From IMG/VR virus record IMGVR_UViG_3300048999_000016, positions 1 through 52,464 of that record: a stretch of 52,464 bases of DNA. One strand, written 5' to 3'. Of the stretch, positions 14,445-22,453 are shown piece after piece. Under the pieces are notes generated by a model, which saw nothing but the letters and a program-made list of their open reading frames with translations, did not search any database and had not been told where the DNA came from. Every line of letters starts with the position of its first letter. The first letter of the stretch is position 1. The position numbers were made by a program, and so were the translations under genes. Source of the DNA: a virus.

Positions 14445-17038
14445 TTGCCGTTCACGTCGTACTGCCCTGTCTCCGGAATAATCGCGTGCGTCAATACATC
14501 GCTATCGTGGGCATAATAACGATCATCATAGTTAACAACTTTGATTTGTTGCAGCATTTTATCTTGCGGCTGATTATCGTTAATGAGAAATGCACGGTTA
14601 CGTGTATCGCCGGATGACACGATATAAAACGCCGCCTTTGCGAAGTTGCGCGGATCGCTGGAAATCGCTTGTGAAAATGCACTGCCGAGGATCACCGTGC
14701 GTGCATCCGGTCCCGGCGTGATTGGGTGACTCTCCAGCGAACCATCCGGCATCTGTACCCAAATGACGTACGATCCACTTGAGATATTCACCGGTTGCGA
14801 TAGCATGAGCGCCAAACCATTCATGCCTATAATTTCGCCGTCAATCGTATCCTGTCGCGTATTGTCGGCAACTAGCACCCGCTCATTAACTACGCACGTC
14901 GAAGCCTCGCGCGTCGCATTAAACTGCACGATAGTGTTCTGATACAACATTTTCTGATAAAGCCGCCACGCGAGCAATAGTGCCTGTGTGGTATTTCGCA
15001 CGCCAATGGATGTAATTTTCTTTGGATTTTTCGCCGATCCGTCGCGCGGGAAATACAACGTTTGCGCCGTATCTACATTGGGGTAGTTACTCGCGTTTGG
15101 GTTGACGTAATCGTACGTGAGTCCGTCGTTATTTTCGGGAAGTCCAAATGTAACTGTTCGTGTTTCGCTATTCGGTTGTTTGTTACGGTGATTGAAAAGA
15201 AGAGTAGCATCGCTCGATTTCTGTTCAAAGGCAAGCGAAAGGATATTACCACGCCGGTACGCCGTGCAACCAACTGCCGCCGCAATATCGCCGACAATTT
15301 CTTCAAACGACCGATTTGTATCGTCATAGGTATAACAAAACTCCGTCGCTAATTTTGTTCCGAAATACCCTTGAGCTTGTGCCACAGCGCCGTGAATTCC
15401 TGCGGTATCGATCTCAGATAAAGCGCGATTGCCGATGTACGGGTCCAGTGCCAAACCGCAAAGAATATCCGCCGCATTATTCGTTCCTTTCGCTGCTCCA
15501 AATGTACTGCCGTTCCAGATAGGAAAACGCCGTGTAACTAGCAGGTTTAATTTCCGTTCCTTTTCCGACAATGCCGCCTGTGTCGCATACGTCATTGTTT
15601 GAACGGTGGTGACGTTGCCAAAATGTGCAACTGTAACCGGTGAAATTGCAAATAGGTCAGCCCATTGCGTTTGGTCGGATACCTGATCGTTCTTGTCTAT
15701 CTGCATGTTGGTAGTGCGACGCGCACGCACAGATACCGGCCCGGTTGTGGGCAACACGCATTTGATCGTAACAGCACGTGTGTTGCGGATCGTCGCCGAT
15801 CCCGGCACCACGCCGTTGTAATACAATTCGCTTCCGATGATATGACCGTTAGCATCCAACGCTGTCACGCCGACTTGTACGCCGACATCTACGCTATGCT
15901 GGTTGCCGTCGCCATCTAAGAAATAGGCACCATTGGGTGCAACGAAATTTGCCCACACTTCGGCCAGCGTGCCAACGTTCAAGACAAACGGGCCAATCCA
16001 TTGCACGCCGGTAGTGGCGATGGTTGGTGATTTGAAATCGGTGGAACCTAGTTGTGCATTTGCGTTGCAACCGGCGATTTTATTCCAATCGGGATTAGTT
16101 ACTCCCGGATTTGCAAGGATCACTGTATCCGATGTGACCGATAGCACGGTAAACGTGCCGTCAAGATTAAACGAAATGCCATTCTGAGTATTGGCCGAAT
16201 TGGTGATTGCAACTTGACTATTCGGCTGGAAATACTGCGTCAAATCAACCGCGGAATTGTTCGTATTAATCGAATCAGGATAGATGAAACGAATATTGTT
16301 GTTGCCCTTGACGATGTTGGCATTGGGTGCAATAAGTAACTGACCGTTCACTAAATCGAGCGGTTGTGCCGAAACTACTTTGCGCCCGATTGGTGAACCG
16401 ACAACCATCTGCGGCACACCACTGTTAGGTGACGTGTTAGGACCATACACGGCAACTGACGTGCCGGTGATCGCCGTCACTGAATTATTGGTGTAGTTCG
16501 CCGTGTTGTCTTTTATATCGTGGATGTCATACGCGCCACGACCGATGCACATATAACTGATTTCCACTTCTTGCGAATTGATATATTCCTTGTACGGTGT
16601 CACGATTAAATCGGGAATGCTTCGCACCGTACCGACAATATCCGGAATACGCTCGCCCAACCGTGCCGTATTCTGACGGCCAGTTAGCGCGTTATTTGGT
16701 GACGCCTGCGATTGATTCGGCGGCTTAGGACGCAACAGAAACGATAGACCGATGGAAATTGCACCGATGGCAATTGCAACAATGATGCCGATAGTTATCG
16801 GGTCATGCGGGTATGTAACTACCCAAAAATCGCCGGCCAAATTTCGCAAGTAATCAATGCCTGCCTCATCGTGCGGAGTGACATCGTGCTCTAGATCGAT
16901 GCTGCCGTGATACAGCTTGGCATCCGTGGGCATTTCAACGAATTCGTTACTGAGAAATGCACAAATATCCTCATCGGTGACGTGGGTAGTCCACGCCGTA
17001 GCGTCGAGTGGATCAGCACAAACCGTAATTCGATTCAT
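14318..17038 (-). CDS. Central tail tip / host-specificity protein (lambda gpJ-like)
   Basis: 906 residues, last gene of the late leftward operon. A hydrophobic segment near residues 81-103 ('IIVAIAIGAISIGLSFLL') is followed by 'SPNNALTGRQNTARLGERIP' and 'IVGTVRSIPDLIV'. This pattern is typical of the region joining lambda gpI and gpJ type proteins. It is followed by long beta-rich domains and a Gly/Pro-rich end. It would form the tail tip and contact the host surface. It starts four bases inside the NlpC/P60-like gene stop. No terminator is visible after its stop, where it meets the convergent operon. Confidence 0.85.
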   Translation of the reverse strand: MNRITVCADPLDATAWTTHVTDEDICAFLSNEFVEMPTDAKLYHGSIDLEHDVTPHDEAGIDYLRNLAGDFWVVTYPHDPITIGIIVAIAIGAISIGLSFLLRPKPPNQSQASPNNALTGRQNTARLGERIPDIVGTVRSIPDLIVTPYKEYINSQEVEISYMCIGRGAYDIHDIKDNTANYTNNSVTAITGTSVAVYGPNTSPNSGVPQMVVGSPIGRKVVSAQPLDLVNGQLLIAPNANIVKGNNNIRFIYPDSINTNNSAVDLTQYFQPNSQVAITNSANTQNGISFNLDGTFTVLSVTSDTVILANPGVTNPDWNKIAGCNANAQLGSTDFKSPTIATTGVQWIGPFVLNVGTLAEVWANFVAPNGAYFLDGDGNQHSVDVGVQVGVTALDANGHIIGSELYYNGVVPGSATIRNTRAVTIKCVLPTTGPVSVRARRTTNMQIDKNDQVSDQTQWADLFAISPVTVAHFGNVTTVQTMTYATQAALSEKERKLNLLVTRRFPIWNGSTFGAAKGTNNAADILCGLALDPYIGNRALSEIDTAGIHGAVAQAQGYFGTKLATEFCYTYDDTNRSFEEIVGDIAAAVGCTAYRRGNILSLAFEQKSSDATLLFNHRNKQPNSETRTVTFGLPENNDGLTYDYVNPNASNYPNVDTAQTLYFPRDGSAKNPKKITSIGVRNTTQALLLAWRLYQKMLYQNTIVQFNATREASTCVVNERVLVADNTRQDTIDGEIIGMNGLALMLSQPVNISSGSYVIWVQMPDGSLESHPITPGPDARTVILGSAFSQAISSDPRNFAKAAFYIVSSGDTRNRAFLINDNQPQDKMLQQIKVVNYDDRYYAHDSDVLTHAIIPETGQYDVNGNYLGGLDGSTGGGLPNPAAPYSPPSGTAVPPPTNKGTGFVGL

Positions 17039-17379
17039 CGGAAGAATTGATAATCCTTAAATCCGTGCGTTGCTACATTCAACGGTTGCAATGATGCACC
17101 GGTTTTTTGCAAATGGAAAATCTTATCGTACCAATAAATACCAATGTGCATTTCGCCGGTAGACTTGCGCATTAAACAAAGACACGGCGTGACTGGCTGC
17201 CGCAACCGTACCACATATTTAACATGGCTCGGCATCACCTTTCGAGTTGCCGCTTCCATAAGGCCATGCAGTCTATCTGAAATATCTTCGCCGGTGAGAT
17301 GTGCCCACACTTCGCGCACGAAATGGAAACAATCGTACACGTTGCGCACATACACACGATCTATAAATTCATCTGTCAA
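17035..17379 (-). CDS. Tail-tip NlpC/P60-like peptidase (lambda gpK-type)
   Basis: 114 residues from a TTG at 17379 that overlaps the previous stop (TTGACAGATGA). The catalytic Cys lies in 'VYDCFHFVREVW' near residue 17 and a His in 'MHIGIYWYD' near residue 78, the two hallmark residues of NlpC/P60 domains. It is short for a full gpK but complete for the peptidase core. It probably trims peptidoglycan during DNA entry. Position directly before the tail tip gene is canonical. No in-frame ATG suits the start, so coupling to the upstream stop is likely. Confidence 0.75.
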   Translation of the reverse strand: MTDEFIDRVYVRNVYDCFHFVREVWAHLTGEDISDRLHGLMEAATRKVMPSHVKYVVRLRQPVTPCLCLMRKSTGEMHIGIYWYDKIFHLQKTGASLQPLNVATHGFKDYQFFR

Positions 17380-17734
17380 AAAAGTGGTCCCCTATTGCTT
17401 CGCCAGTTGCGTCGCCGAATTCTTTCGCCTCTTCGCCAATTTCATGCAACATCTTATGCCAAAAATGCGGCCGATTTTCATTCAACGTTGTCAGATATTC
17501 TTCGCACGTTGCGCGTGCTTCATCGCGCGTGCTCACTGTCGGACCTAACGGCATGCCGCTGGTGCCTGACTTATTCAGTTGCACCATTGAAAATGCGCGC
17601 CAACCGCTGAGTGATTGCCGGATAACCTGCGCCACGCGTAAGCCTTTATGTAACAACCATTGTGACACGGTGGCGGATTCTTCATCGGGCCACCAACCAT
17701 CTTTCGGCATGTTGTCATCGTTAATCGTTGTCAT
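17369..17734 (-). CDS. Minor tail-region protein, unknown
   Basis: 121 residues, starting by ATGA overlap with the upstream minor tail gene. The sequence is Trp-rich at the N-terminus ('KDGWWPDEESATVSQW'), then 'IRQSLSGWRAFSMVQLNKSG', and ends with a helical acidic stretch 'EIGEEAKEFGDATGEAIGD'. I do not recognise a family. Placement between a DUF1833-like protein and the peptidase suggests a tail-tip assembly or baseplate component. Confidence 0.65.
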   Translation of the reverse strand: MTTINDDNMPKDGWWPDEESATVSQWLLHKGLRVAQVIRQSLSGWRAFSMVQLNKSGTSGMPLGPTVSTRDEARATCEEYLTTLNENRPHFWHKMLHEIGEEAKEFGDATGEAIGDHFFDR

Positions 17735-18243
17735 AGCAACCCATTTAACATCGGAAATCGATCCAGCGTGTATGTTTCGCCTGTTTCAGCCGTGTTTAAT
17801 TGTGGCGCGTTCGCCGCAATTGTGGAACCTGCCTTAGTGAACGAAATGTTATCTGCAAGAAACGTCACCGGGCCATACATCGGCGCGTTCAAGTTATCCG
17901 AACGATACGACCGGAAAATGACCATCGGTTTAAGTACAAAATTGCTTGCCGCTGCAATTCGATCTAGTTCCATCGGCAACACTGATCCTAGATCGCCTAA
18001 ATCGATTTGTAACTGCTGATCTAGTGTTGTGTCTGATCCTTGCCGTGTGATCTTTGCTGGATAGTATTGAAACGCCTGCATAACTCCATTTTCCAGCCGT
18101 GCCGTAATTCCACCGGTAGCGTTGCGCACAAAGAAGTAACTACGCGAAAAATTCACGTGCGATAGTTGAACCGTTTCCAGTTCGATAATGCTGGAAAACG
18201 AATTCAGAAAAAACGATTTGTATTGCGCGCTGTAATCGCTCAT
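17731..18243 (-). CDS. Minor tail protein (DUF1833-like)
   Basis: 170 residues. Features are 'YKSFFLNSFSSIIELETVQLSH' near the N-terminus, then 'YFFVRNATGGITARLENG', and 'MYGPVTFLADNISF' near the C-terminus. The overall beta-rich, Arg-poor composition and operon place recall DUF1833-type minor tail proteins that sit between the tape measure and tail tip. Overlaps both neighbours by four bases. Confidence 0.65.
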   Translation of the reverse strand: MSDYSAQYKSFFLNSFSSIIELETVQLSHVNFSRSYFFVRNATGGITARLENGVMQAFQYYPAKITRQGSDTTLDQQLQIDLGDLGSVLPMELDRIAAASNFVLKPMVIFRSYRSDNLNAPMYGPVTFLADNISFTKAGSTIAANAPQLNTAETGETYTLDRFPMLNGLL

Positions 18244-18692
18244 TCGCCAAATGTCGCTATCTGCTCGGCATCGTCGTTTGGATCAGTTGCCACCGGCCAT
18301 ACATACAACGTTGCTTGAACCACGTACTGTAACCCTTGTTGTGACGCAAGTTTGAACGATCCCTTTTGAAATTGACATTGATGTGTTTCGGTCGGATCGC
18401 TGGTATCTATCGGCATCGCCAGCATGAACGGTGTTAACGGCGTACCATTCTTGCCGATCACCGTACGATAAAACGCACGCAAGTAGTTATAACCGCGTGG
18501 TCCCACCGTCCACCGTACAGATACAATATCAATCGTGCCAAGCAAATCGGCCCGTTGCCGTGGCGCGCCGCCGTCAAGTGCAGTTTCAACAATGCCATCG
18601 TCGGGCTGATCGCTGAAACCTTGCGAGTCCGGTGGTAGCGCAAGAATCGGTAATGCACCGGCAGTTGCCGGATTCAACGGGAGACTAGCCAT
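18240..18692 (-). CDS. Minor tail protein downstream of tape measure
   Basis: 150 residues with 'VETALDGGAPRQRADLLGTI', 'VSVRWTVGPRGYNYLRAFYR' and 'GKNGTPLTPFMLAMPID'. This is the pattern of small beta-rich minor tail proteins (gpM-like position) encoded right after the tape measure gene. It overlaps the tape measure gene's end by eight bases. It likely forms part of the distal tail ring. Confidence 0.7.
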   Translation of the reverse strand: MASLPLNPATAGALPILALPPDSQGFSDQPDDGIVETALDGGAPRQRADLLGTIDIVSVRWTVGPRGYNYLRAFYRTVIGKNGTPLTPFMLAMPIDTSDPTETHQCQFQKGSFKLASQQGLQYVVQATLYVWPVATDPNDDAEQIATFGE

Positions 18693-21171
18693 TACGCCGC
18701 CTTGTCGCTGCCGTATGCACTGCTAGTGCTTTCGATGTTTTACTATTCGGATTTGCAACCGCTGTTGCGATATGACCGTCTGTGTTGTTCTGGATTTCCT
18801 GCCGGGCAATCACGCGTACGGTGCTATCGTCCATGTGGTTCACTTGAAACGTTGTTCCGCCTAGTGTGTGATCTTCCACCGTGACGTGCAACCTTCCGCC
18901 GCCGCCACCGGTTGATTGTGTTGCCGCGCGCGCTACACTCGCACCGCTGTTAATCGCATTTAACAAAGCGTAGTGCTGTTGGGTTGCGCGTGCGTTCACC
19001 ACGTATTCGCCAGAGGATGCGCGGATCACCATGGAGTCGGATGTCCCGCTGCCGGTTCCGCTCACTGGCCCACCACTGGCGTAATGGGGCACAATGCCGC
19101 CTGTAGCGAAGCCAAACCCCATAAACCCTGCACCGCCTACCGCGCCTGCCCCGCCGCCGCCTACAGGCAACAGGAACGATAGAGCGGCGCGGGTGATTAT
19201 GGCCTGTATCGCCATCTTGATTAGCGCCGAAATGATTTCCTGCAATCCCTCACGCGCAACATTCGTCATTGCTTGCTTGAACGACGTGGCATACACAATG
19301 CTGTGGGCAATGCTATCTGCAAAGCCATCACCGATAGTTTTGAATAGCGATGTAAAATCCCGCTGCACTTCCACGAAATCAGATTTGGGGAATGCTTGCC
19401 GTAACGCGTTACGCGCCGCACCGCCCACAGTGCTAGGGTTGTTTGCGCCGAATTGACCGGTTAATTGATTCTGTTGCGCCTGCACTTGCACACGCTGACT
19501 ATCCAAATTCGTCAGTTGTGCTTTTTGCTCGTTTGGATCGAGAAATTTCTGTGATTGGATTTTCGCTTGACTTTCGGCAATGTCGGCAAGTATTTCGTTA
19601 TACGCCGTCATCTTGGCGTTGTACTCTTCTTGCCGTGCCGTCTGCCCCGAAATCACACCGGTTGCCAAATCAGTTTGCGCCTGCGCAATTGCATTTTGCT
19701 CTGTTACTTGTCGCTGGATCGCGGTATAGTCACGCGCCGCCGTTGCTAAATCGGTCAAGCCTTGAATCTGTTGCCGTAACGCCGCAAGCGATTCCTCGCC
19801 CTGTTGTTTTGAATCTTCGCCGATCATGCGCGCACCTTCAGATTCAAACGCCGCCATGCGTTCTTTGGTATCGCGCTGCACTTCAGACACGTACGCTTTT
19901 TCTGACGTGATCATTTCTTCAAACGCTTTTTTCTGCGAAATACTACCTTGCTGCGCTTGAATCCCTATCATTGTCCAGAACGAAACTACATCGCGCCGAC
20001 CGTCATCACTGAATGCTGCAATTTCCGCCGCTTGGTCCCGCCAACCGGCAATGATCTTTTCCTGCGCGGTTTTGTACGCTTCCATCGCCGCTTTACCTTC
20101 GGCGTATTTTTCATTCTGTGTTGCAAGCGCACCCGTCGCTTTGTCTAAATCTAGTTGTTGCTGTGCCGCACGCACGCCGGTAGCTGCTGTCGCCTCTTCT
20201 TGCCCGTATTGCGTAATCAATCGCTTGTACACTTCCGATTGATCGTTAAATATCGTACCGGGCTGTTTTGACTTATTGATTGCATCCGACAAACGTGTAC
20301 GCGCCGCTTCATAATCTGCGGATGCTTGCCGTAATGCTTCGGTATCTTGTCCAACGTCAAATGCCGATCCAGCCGCGCGCCCACGCTGCGCTTGCCCGGC
20401 ATGACTGCCGATGGCTTCCGCCGCTGTTACGCGTTGTTCGCGCGTATTGCGCAGCATATTTTGCTGGATTTCAATTTCTTTTTGTTCCGAATCAGATAAC
20501 GCCTTAAATGCCGCATCTTGAATTTTGCGGAGTGCGCCCCAATCACGAACCAAATCCGCAACCTTAATCGCCATTTCACCGAGTACATTAATCAGTGCGA
20601 GCGCACCAAATACAGGAAACGCCGTTGATAGCGCCGCACTCATACCGGGAATGATTGTAAGGAATCGCTCTGCCGCGCGAATCGGAATGGAACCACCGAA
20701 TGTACGAATAGCCGCCGACGCCTCATACATATGCACCGTGGTATTTTGCGCGCCGCGTCCGGTGGCATTGGCTGCCGCCGTCAAACCGTTAATGCCCTTT
20801 GTAGATGCGACCGTTGCCGATCCAGTGGCGTTAATCGCCGCTGTCATCTGATTTGCCGACATGATGACAACTTGCATTTGTAACACGAACCGTTGCAAAT
20901 TACCTTCGGCTTTAGCTGCCGCGTCGCTTAAACGACCAATTGCCGCCGCAGAATTGCCCACGCTTCGGGACATTCCGCTTGCCGCCGTCGAAACGCTGGT
21001 TAGATTTCCTGCCGTGATCTTTGCAAGCGCGCCCTGTAATCCTGTTAACTGTTTTTCAGCATTTTCGGCATCTAGTGCAATCGCCTTTAATTTCGGTGAA
21101 ATAGTTGTGGCGATACCATCGCGTACCGTGATGTCAATGCCACTACCTAGATTCATGCCCGGCGTGCCCAT
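18685..21171 (-). CDS. Tape measure protein
   Basis: 828 residues. The N-terminal half is helical and Ala/Gln-rich with long coiled coils. A hydrophobic segment 'AERFLTIIPGMSAALSTAFP' and a second near residue 680 ('ALIKMAIQAIITRAALSFLL') could cross a membrane. The Gly-rich 'FATGGIVPHYASGGPVSG' near the end is characteristic of phage tape measures. At about 0.15 nm per residue the tail would be near 120 nm (inference). It starts one base into the previous stop (TAATG). Confidence 0.9.
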   Translation of the reverse strand: MGTPGMNLGSGIDITVRDGIATTISPKLKAIALDAENAEKQLTGLQGALAKITAGNLTSVSTAASGMSRSVGNSAAAIGRLSDAAAKAEGNLQRFVLQMQVVIMSANQMTAAINATGSATVASTKGINGLTAAANATGRGAQNTTVHMYEASAAIRTFGGSIPIRAAERFLTIIPGMSAALSTAFPVFGALALINVLGEMAIKVADLVRDWGALRKIQDAAFKALSDSEQKEIEIQQNMLRNTREQRVTAAEAIGSHAGQAQRGRAAGSAFDVGQDTEALRQASADYEAARTRLSDAINKSKQPGTIFNDQSEVYKRLITQYGQEEATAATGVRAAQQQLDLDKATGALATQNEKYAEGKAAMEAYKTAQEKIIAGWRDQAAEIAAFSDDGRRDVVSFWTMIGIQAQQGSISQKKAFEEMITSEKAYVSEVQRDTKERMAAFESEGARMIGEDSKQQGEESLAALRQQIQGLTDLATAARDYTAIQRQVTEQNAIAQAQTDLATGVISGQTARQEEYNAKMTAYNEILADIAESQAKIQSQKFLDPNEQKAQLTNLDSQRVQVQAQQNQLTGQFGANNPSTVGGAARNALRQAFPKSDFVEVQRDFTSLFKTIGDGFADSIAHSIVYATSFKQAMTNVAREGLQEIISALIKMAIQAIITRAALSFLLPVGGGGAGAVGGAGFMGFGFATGGIVPHYASGGPVSGTGSGTSDSMVIRASSGEYVVNARATQQHYALLNAINSGASVARAATQSTGGGGGRLHVTVEDHTLGGTTFQVNHMDDSTVRVIARQEIQNNTDGHIATAVANPNSKTSKALAVHTAATRRRNG

Positions 21172-21638
21172 TATTTGCCTGCCTTGCTAACGAAATCTTC
21201 GATGAGTAGTTCAGCACGTTCCACGAATCCAGCCGGTGCTTGCTTACTGCTGCCATTATTCAATTTCACAATATAAGGCATCCAATTTTGCAAGTGGATC
21301 ACATCACCGGGTTTTTTCTCAATTAACACCGTGCGCGCTGCCTCAAGTGTGGGCGGAATGTTTGCCTCGCGTGTCACTGCCGGATCGATCGTATGCGTCC
21401 AAGTACCGGCAACCATCTTGCCGCGTTGTGACGGTGCGTATGGCGGAATGATTTCCTGCACCGCAGTATTGAGCGTAACGCGCCAATTGGACAACGCCGC
21501 GCCTGTATCCACCGGTGTTACGTTTACAAGATCAGTCAAACCGATAATGACCGCAGTAGATGCAATTTCGCTTGCAAACACGTTGGCTTGTGCGTCAAGA
21601 TTTCGCATTGCCGCTGCCAAATCTTTAAGTGTCGCCAT
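21171..21638 (-). CDS. HK97 gp10-like tail/neck completion protein
   Basis: 155 residues. The signature 'VTPVDTGAALSNWRVTLN' followed by 'WMPYIVKLNNGSSKQAPAGF' and a helical end matches the HK97 gp10-like family of tail-completion or minor tail proteins. In many siphophages this gene sits before the tail tube gene; here it lies between the tail chaperone and the tape measure, a less usual place. It overlaps the end of the chaperone extension by 14 bases. Confidence 0.7.
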   Translation of the reverse strand: MATLKDLAAAMRNLDAQANVFASEIASTAVIIGLTDLVNVTPVDTGAALSNWRVTLNTAVQEIIPPYAPSQRGKMVAGTWTHTIDPAVTREANIPPTLEAARTVLIEKKPGDVIHLQNWMPYIVKLNNGSSKQAPAGFVERAELLIEDFVSKAGK

Positions 21639-21951
21639 GCTTGCCGCGCTCCAAACTGATCGTGTCTAGCTGTGGAATGATGCGAAACAAAAATTCGGTT
21701 TGTTCTTCGTCGAAATCGTGAAACCGTGCATACTGTGCAACCGATGTCCATGGTATCCGGCCCGGTGACATGCCCACGTGTCGATCACCGCTCAAATCAA
21801 AAAACGCATGCAAATACATTTCCAAGCCGGGCAATAATTCCGTTCTGTTTCTAATTCGTTCCGGTATTTGAGTGCCTGACATACGGCAGTCTCGCAAAAT
21901 CTGCATTTCGACACCGCCGTAATCAAGCGCATATTCAAATACCGATATTAG
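21625..21951 (-). CDS. Tail assembly chaperone C-terminal extension (gpT-like), reached by -1 frameshift
   Basis: Continues in the -1 frame directly after the slippery heptamer at 21957-21951 with no stop. Fifteen codons ('LISVFEYALDYGGVE') lead into 'MQILRDCRMSGTQ' and on to 'SPGRIPWTSVAQYARF'. That last pattern is typical of the T half of lambda-type gpGT chaperones. The fused protein would be about 248 residues. A separate start at the ATG at 21906 is possible but has only a weak ribosome site. Its 3' end overlaps the gp10-like gene. Confidence 0.75.
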   Translation of the reverse strand, partial: LISVFEYALDYGGVEMQILRDCRMSGTQIPERIRNRTELLPGLEMYLHAFFDLSGDRHVGMSPGRIPWTSVAQYARFHDFDEEQTEFLFRIIPQLDTISLERGKHGDT

Positions 21952-22370
21952 TTTTTTTCCGCCGCCTCCGTTGCAATCGCCTGATAGTTCGCAATCTTCC
22001 CTGCCTCATACGCGAGTGTCAAATACAAATCAGGTAGTTGCGTTAATAGCTTGATTGCGTTGTCATACGAAAATCGAATTTCCTGTTCGTCAATGTCGCG
22101 CACGTGCTGCCAACCTTTCAGATTGGCTTTCACGAATACTTCCACGTTCAAACGAAACATATGTTGCGGGTCGAGCGTGCCTGCCTCGATTTCGCGCGAA
22201 TATGGACGCATGATTTGATCGCGTATTTTCGTGAATTGATGATTTTGTCCACCGATGCGCGCAACGAAAAACGTTGCCTCTGTACCGTCGGCATTAAAAC
22301 CGGCTGGCTTAATTGGTACGCCGCTGACTTCCATTTGTTCGTCAGTTCCAAACGCTTTCCACAGTGACAT
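21948..22370 (-). CDS. Tail assembly chaperone (gpG-like)
   Basis: 140 residues from the ATG at 22370 behind AAAGGTGTTTTGAAT; the frame is open further upstream but runs into a hairpin. It begins 'MSLWKAFGTDEQMEVSGVP' and contains 'RDIDEQEIRFSYDNAIKLL' and 'PDLYLTLAYEAGKIANY', helical as in the gpG group. Its last three codons (GAA AAA AAC) before TAA contain the A-AAA-AAC slippery heptamer. It lies between tail tube and tape measure, the usual chaperone position. The chaperone coats the tape measure during tail assembly. Confidence 0.8.
   Translation of the reverse strand: MSLWKAFGTDEQMEVSGVPIKPAGFNADGTEATFFVARIGGQNHQFTKIRDQIMRPYSREIEAGTLDPQHMFRLNVEVFVKANLKGWQHVRDIDEQEIRFSYDNAIKLLTQLPDLYLTLAYEAGKIANYQAIATEAAEKN
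21951..21957 (-). promoter_or_regulatory. Programmed -1 ribosomal frameshift site A-AAA-AAC
   Basis: On the minus strand the zero-frame codons GCG GAA AAA AAC TAA place the heptamer A AAA AAC in exactly the X XXY YYZ register, immediately before the stop. This is one of the most slippery heptamers in bacteria. The -1 frame is open through the downstream gpT-like sequence. Confidence 0.8.
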
Positions 22371-22395
22371 ATTCAAAACACCTTTCGGGATTATG

Positions 22396-22425
22396 TAAGA
22401 ATGGCCGCACTTAGCGGCCATCTTA
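22396..22425 (-). terminator. Hairpin after tail tube gene (attenuator or 3' stabiliser)
   Basis: ATGGCCGC (22401-22408) and GCGGCCAT (22414-22421) form a perfect 8-bp stem with a 5-base loop, extended by TAAG/CTTA across a one-base bulge. In the leftward transcript it lies between the tail tube stop and the chaperone ribosome site. The following bases have only a weak U-tract, so partial termination or mRNA protection is more likely than full termination. Confidence 0.55.
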
Positions 22426-22453
22426 CCATGGGAACGCCGCAGTGTGCGCTAAG

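Noticed and set aside
17369-17385. T-run (six T then GAC) at the join of two tail genes as a frameshift site.
   Set aside because: The zero-frame codons (CAC TTT TTT GAC) do not put a slippery heptamer in register, and a simple TTG overlap start explains the next gene.
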